This document shows positions 39,488 to 42,418 of a stretch of DNA of 42,418 nucleotides, piece by piece. Numbering within the stretch: the first letter of the stretch is position 1; the number at the start of each line of letters is the position of its first letter. A program made the translations under genes and the position numbers. Under the pieces are notes generated by a model that was given only the letters and a program-made list of their open reading frames with translations, was not told the origin of the DNA and did no database searches. The DNA is from Fibrella forsythiae (GTDB taxonomy: Bacteria; Bacteroidota; Bacteroidia; Cytophagales; Spirosomataceae), in assembly GCF_017353175.1 (NCBI RefSeq), contig NZ_JAFMYW010000018.1, positions 1 to 42,418 on the forward strand, written 5' to 3'.

Positions 39488-41107
39488 TTAAAAGGAGCAT
39501 TCCAGCAACTGATGCCCTGCAATAGGCAGCGCCCACCGGCGGAGCACCTTCACCCGCCCGCTGGCAATAAACGCCTCGATCTGATACCGGCTGGCCTCAT
39601 CAACCACGTAGAAATGAGAAAACCGGTCCTTGGTGAAGGCCTGGACCGGCACAATCTCCCCCACGCCGTACTGCTCACGGACGGACTGGATAATCTTGTA
39701 ATCCACGGTAGCATTGGGAATATTGCGCGCCGAGAGGGCCGTTTCCCAGCTCAGTAGAAAGTGCGCATTGCCTACCCGGTGGTGATGCAGGGGAAGAAAG
39801 TAATCAGCTGATTCAAAAAAGATGGGTTCACCCGCCTGATTGGCGGGTAAATATCGCACAATGCCGCTGGGAAAGAGCACCAGCTTCCGATTCTGGTAGA
39901 ACATAAACCCCAGCACGCCTATCACGTAGAGCGGCAGCCAGCGGCTTAAGCCAAGCCAGCCAGGTAGTGACCTGGTCGGGGACCCGGAGACTGGTCCGGC
40001 GTAATAATGATACGCATAAATCAGCTGAAAGGATACCAGCAGCGTAGTGGGCCACTGGTAACGGCTGAGAAACACCGATAGATACCCAAAGGAAATAATC
40101 AGGGTCGCTCCGGCTACAGCCAGAGCCAGATAACCCGTCAGCAGATAAAAGCTGAAGGCCTCATCGGTAACCATGGCGGCGAAGCCCTCCTTGATGCGGG
40201 GAAGGGCAATGGTGACAAACAAGCCGACTACTAGTCCAATGCGCAGCACCGCCAAGAAGTCAAGCCCGGGTAGCTTCTCCAGGTGAGCCGACAGGTTGGG
40301 TAGCAACTCACCCAGGGTGTGAAAAAACGACAGGAAGGTAGGCAGCGGAATCCAGGTGTGGGGACGGGCCGCCTGAGACTGAATCTGAAAATTGGCAAAC
40401 CAAAGCACCAGCCACCCGCCGCCGGTTAGTAGGTGACTGCCCAGCACCAGGCTGTAAGCGCGCCGTTTGGACCACAGCAGCAATAGCCCAAAAAAGCTAA
40501 ACGACGCCCCCACGTAGAAGGCCCCGAAGTTATGGGTCATTACCAAGGCCAGCCCCACCACCAGGTGCAGTCCCAGCAGGGACCAGTGAGCGGGCCGCCG
40601 GATAAGTTGATGGTTCACCAGAAAATAAACGCAGCTTAGCAGCAGATACAGGCTATAGGCCCGCATCTGGGTGGAGAGGGTATAGTTCAGGTACGTCAAG
40701 CTGCTGAGAAGGGTTAGCAGGACGAAGTTGGTAACGGGCCTGGCAATCAGCCGGGTCGTATAGCGGTAGAGCAGGGTCAGACTCAGGGCAAAAAGGAGAA
40801 TAGAGACCGCCCGTAGAAAATAAGGGTTCAGGCTGATGGTGTGTCCCAGCAGCCAGTAGAGGTTAAAAAACAGGGGGGGATTGGCATCGATGTTACTGAC
40901 GATGGCGTGGTTCATGTGGCCCAAGGAGGGGTCGGTCAACAGGATGTTACTGAGCACTTCGTCCATCCACAGCCAGGGGGCTTTGAAGTAGAGGGAGGCC
41001 ACCAGCGTGGCCGTTATGCCAACCAGCATTACCAAGCTTAACAGGATTAGTCTATTGCGGACGGCTGAATGATTGGTTAACCGCAGATCGTTGTATTGAT
41101 ACTCCAT
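39488..41107 (-). CDS. Multi-membrane glycosyltransferase-like protein (GT39/PMT-like fold)
   Basis: A 539-residue integral membrane protein with about eleven helices (first at ~19-42, LILLSLVMLVGITATLVASL). After helix 1 comes an acidic motif LWMDEVLSN, the position where GT-C enzymes such as PMT and ArnT carry the catalytic Asp-Glu facing the periplasm. Further on are NANPPLFFNLYWLL-like and STQMRAYSLYLLL segments typical of the family. A soluble C-terminal part (~430-539) follows the last helix. GT-C enzymes move sugars from polyprenyl-phosphate donors to proteins or lipids. Acceptor unknown. It is divergent from a second protein of similar type at 41345. Confidence 0.7.
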   Translation of the reverse strand: MEYQYNDLRLTNHSAVRNRLILLSLVMLVGITATLVASLYFKAPWLWMDEVLSNILLTDPSLGHMNHAIVSNIDANPPLFFNLYWLLGHTISLNPYFLRAVSILLFALSLTLLYRYTTRLIARPVTNFVLLTLLSSLTYLNYTLSTQMRAYSLYLLLSCVYFLVNHQLIRRPAHWSLLGLHLVVGLALVMTHNFGAFYVGASFSFFGLLLLWSKRRAYSLVLGSHLLTGGGWLVLWFANFQIQSQAARPHTWIPLPTFLSFFHTLGELLPNLSAHLEKLPGLDFLAVLRIGLVVGLFVTIALPRIKEGFAAMVTDEAFSFYLLTGYLALAVAGATLIISFGYLSVFLSRYQWPTTLLVSFQLIYAYHYYAGPVSGSPTRSLPGWLGLSRWLPLYVIGVLGFMFYQNRKLVLFPSGIVRYLPANQAGEPIFFESADYFLPLHHHRVGNAHFLLSWETALSARNIPNATVDYKIIQSVREQYGVGEIVPVQAFTKDRFSHFYVVDEASRYQIEAFIASGRVKVLRRWALPIAGHQLLECSF

Positions 41108-41211
41108 AGACTAAGCTCCTCTTGCTATACATGCGCTCATTGAGTAGCCTGGCTGGCTACCTGCCTGTCTAGAAACCTATCACACCGTAAAAGGCTGAAA
41201 AAGGAAAGGGG

Positions 41212-41271
41212 CAAGTGAGCCAACGGGGCGAAAGGCCTGCTTGAAAGCCGTTGGCCCCATTGGCTCACTTG
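41212..41271. repeat. Large stem-loop between the two divergent glycosyltransferase-like genes
   Basis: CAAGTGAGCCAA (41212-41223) and TTGGCTCACTTG (41260-41271) are perfect complements; after one mismatch GGGGC/GCCCC continues the stem. The 60-base element lies between divergent promoters and may be an operator or leader structure. Confidence 0.55.
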
Positions 41272-41344
41272 GCTAAACTCAGGTTGTTGCGCCCCGTTAG
41301 CAGTAAGCGACTGACCTTCCTTTGGTAGCCCACTGCTCATACCT

Positions 41345-42418
41345 ATGCAATCCCAACCCACGCCTGCAGCGCGGCAAGCGCTGGCCGAGCCGCCCTACCG
41401 TAACTACCTTGTCTTTCTGCTCTTCTTTGGCGTTCCCCTGCTGTTTGCCCTCTATACCCAGCATGCCTGGGAGGACTGGTACATTACCTTCAGGGCCAGT
41501 AAGAACCTGGCCCTGGGCAATGGGCTGGTCTTTCAACCCGGCGAACGGCTGCACACTTTCACCTCACCGCTGGGCACGCTGATTCCCGCCTTGCTGGCCT
41601 GGCTGACAGGTGGACAAGCTGACGAGGCGGTCCTGTGGCTCTTTCGGGGGCTAAACTGCGTGCTGAGTGGCCTGACGGGCTTGTTAACCTGGCAGATCGG
41701 CCGAGCCCTGCACCGCTTCAGCTTCACAACCTGGTTTATGTTGCTGCTGCTGGCCGTGGACGCCAAGCTGATCGACAACAGCATTAACGGCATGGAAACG
41801 GCCATTGTCGTATTTTTTCTCACCCTCACGGTGCATTCGCTGGTAATCACTCGACAAGGCCGGTATCTGGCCCTGGCCATGGCTGGGCTGATGTGGAGTC
41901 GGCCCGACGGCTTTATGTACGTATCAGGCCTATTGATGGGTATCCTGATCTGGGGCAATCGCCTGGCCCCGGACGCGAGCCGTTCCAGCTGGTTTGGCCT
42001 CATCTTGCGGGCGGGGCTCCTGGCCCTACTACTGTATGCGCCTTGGCTGGCCTGGGCGAGCTGGTACTACGGCACGCCCATCCCCAATACCGTGGTGGCC
42101 AAAGGTATTGGCGTCTCCGCCTCCCTGGGCGAGCTACTCGGCTCGATGGCCGCTTTCCCCCTGGAGGCCCTGTTTGGGGCAAAGGGCCGGCTCCATCTGC
42201 TGTTTACGCCGACCTACCCCGAGTTTGGGGGTTGGCCCCTGCGACTCTACACCGTCAGCAAGGGCCTGACGCTGCTGGCCATTGGCTACTGGCTCATACC
42301 CAAAGTGTCCACCTGGGGCAAGGTGTTTTCGCTCATGGCCTTTATCAGCGTCCTTTACCTGAGCACGATCAAATATCCTTACCCCTGGTATATCCCCCTG
42401 GGTACGTTTGCCTGCATT
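41345..42418 (+). CDS. Multi-membrane glycosyltransferase-like protein, partial (runs off the window)
   Basis: From ATG 41345 the frame stays open for 358 codons to the window end, so the gene is truncated by the boundary, not by mutation. It starts MQSQPTPAARQALAEPPYRN, followed by helix 1 (YLVFLLFFGVPLLFALY) and an acidic exit motif HAWEDWYITFR, in the same place as LWMDE in the neighbouring gene. Then come FTSPLGTLIPALLAWL and NSINGMETAIVVFFLTLTVH, reminiscent of GT-C proteins of Actinobacteria and Bacteroidota. At least seven further helices follow. It is divergent from 39488-41107. A sugar-lipid or surface polysaccharide role is inferred. Confidence 0.7.
   Translation, partial: MQSQPTPAARQALAEPPYRNYLVFLLFFGVPLLFALYTQHAWEDWYITFRASKNLALGNGLVFQPGERLHTFTSPLGTLIPALLAWLTGGQADEAVLWLFRGLNCVLSGLTGLLTWQIGRALHRFSFTTWFMLLLLAVDAKLIDNSINGMETAIVVFFLTLTVHSLVITRQGRYLALAMAGLMWSRPDGFMYVSGLLMGILIWGNRLAPDASRSSWFGLILRAGLLALLLYAPWLAWASWYYGTPIPNTVVAKGIGVSASLGELLGSMAAFPLEALFGAKGRLHLLFTPTYPEFGGWPLRLYTVSKGLTLLAIGYWLIPKVSTWGKVFSLMAFISVLYLSTIKYPYPWYIPLGTFACI

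Overview
The window looks like accessory, plasmid-type DNA from a Bacteroidota bacterium of the Cytophagales kind (Spirosoma-like). Supporting signs are a secreted protease with BACON domains and a type IX secretion C-terminal tail, Bacteroidota-style regulators (7TM-AraC fusion, stand-alone LytTR, TPR-type sensor kinase), an IS66-type transposase remnant, few recognisable Shine-Dalgarno sites and moderately high GC. The genus is inference. No tRNA, rRNA or CRISPR array was seen.

Bases 1-5841 are a plasmid backbone: a serine resolvase with a palindromic candidate res site, a ParA ATPase and small partner behind a 21-bp-arm inverted repeat (candidate centromere), a RepA-type initiator, an origin with iterons, DnaA-like boxes and an A+T-rich tract, a primase/toprim gene cut by an in-frame TAG, and a VapBC-type toxin-antitoxin pair. 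Bases 5842-12570 hold small envelope proteins, a frameshifted relic, and an MmeI-like restriction-modification gene whose 5' part is broken by a 73-bp perfect palindrome.

Bases 13100-20911 carry a papain-like/PKD lipoprotein, an IS66 relic, a large secreted M60-like metalloprotease, and a sensor kinase/response regulator pair divergent from the protease, with a 20-bp palindrome between them. Bases 21302-24584 hold a three-gene operon of unknown function (with a truncated relative at 12360), a P-loop kinase-like gene and a 7TM-AraC regulator. Bases 24617-30203 hold a penicillin/AHL-acylase-like Ntn hydrolase, a probable Imm49-type immunity gene flanked by two copies of another gene's 3' end, an XRE regulator and a membrane-anchored esterase.

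Bases 30369-36489 look like a lysogeny-type control region: a CI/LexA-like S24 repressor whose start codon lies inside a 30-bp perfect palindrome, divergent from a tightly packed run of eleven mostly unrecognised genes, including a winged-helix protein that could be a replication initiator and a LytTR protein. A second long palindrome and terminators follow. The right end holds a haloperoxidase-like hydrolase and two divergent multi-membrane glycosyltransferase-like genes, the last running off the window.

The best candidates for something undescribed are the 31.2-36.5 kb gene run with its palindromic switch, the two long perfect palindromes (one inside the restriction gene), and the immunity gene bracketed by duplicated gene ends.
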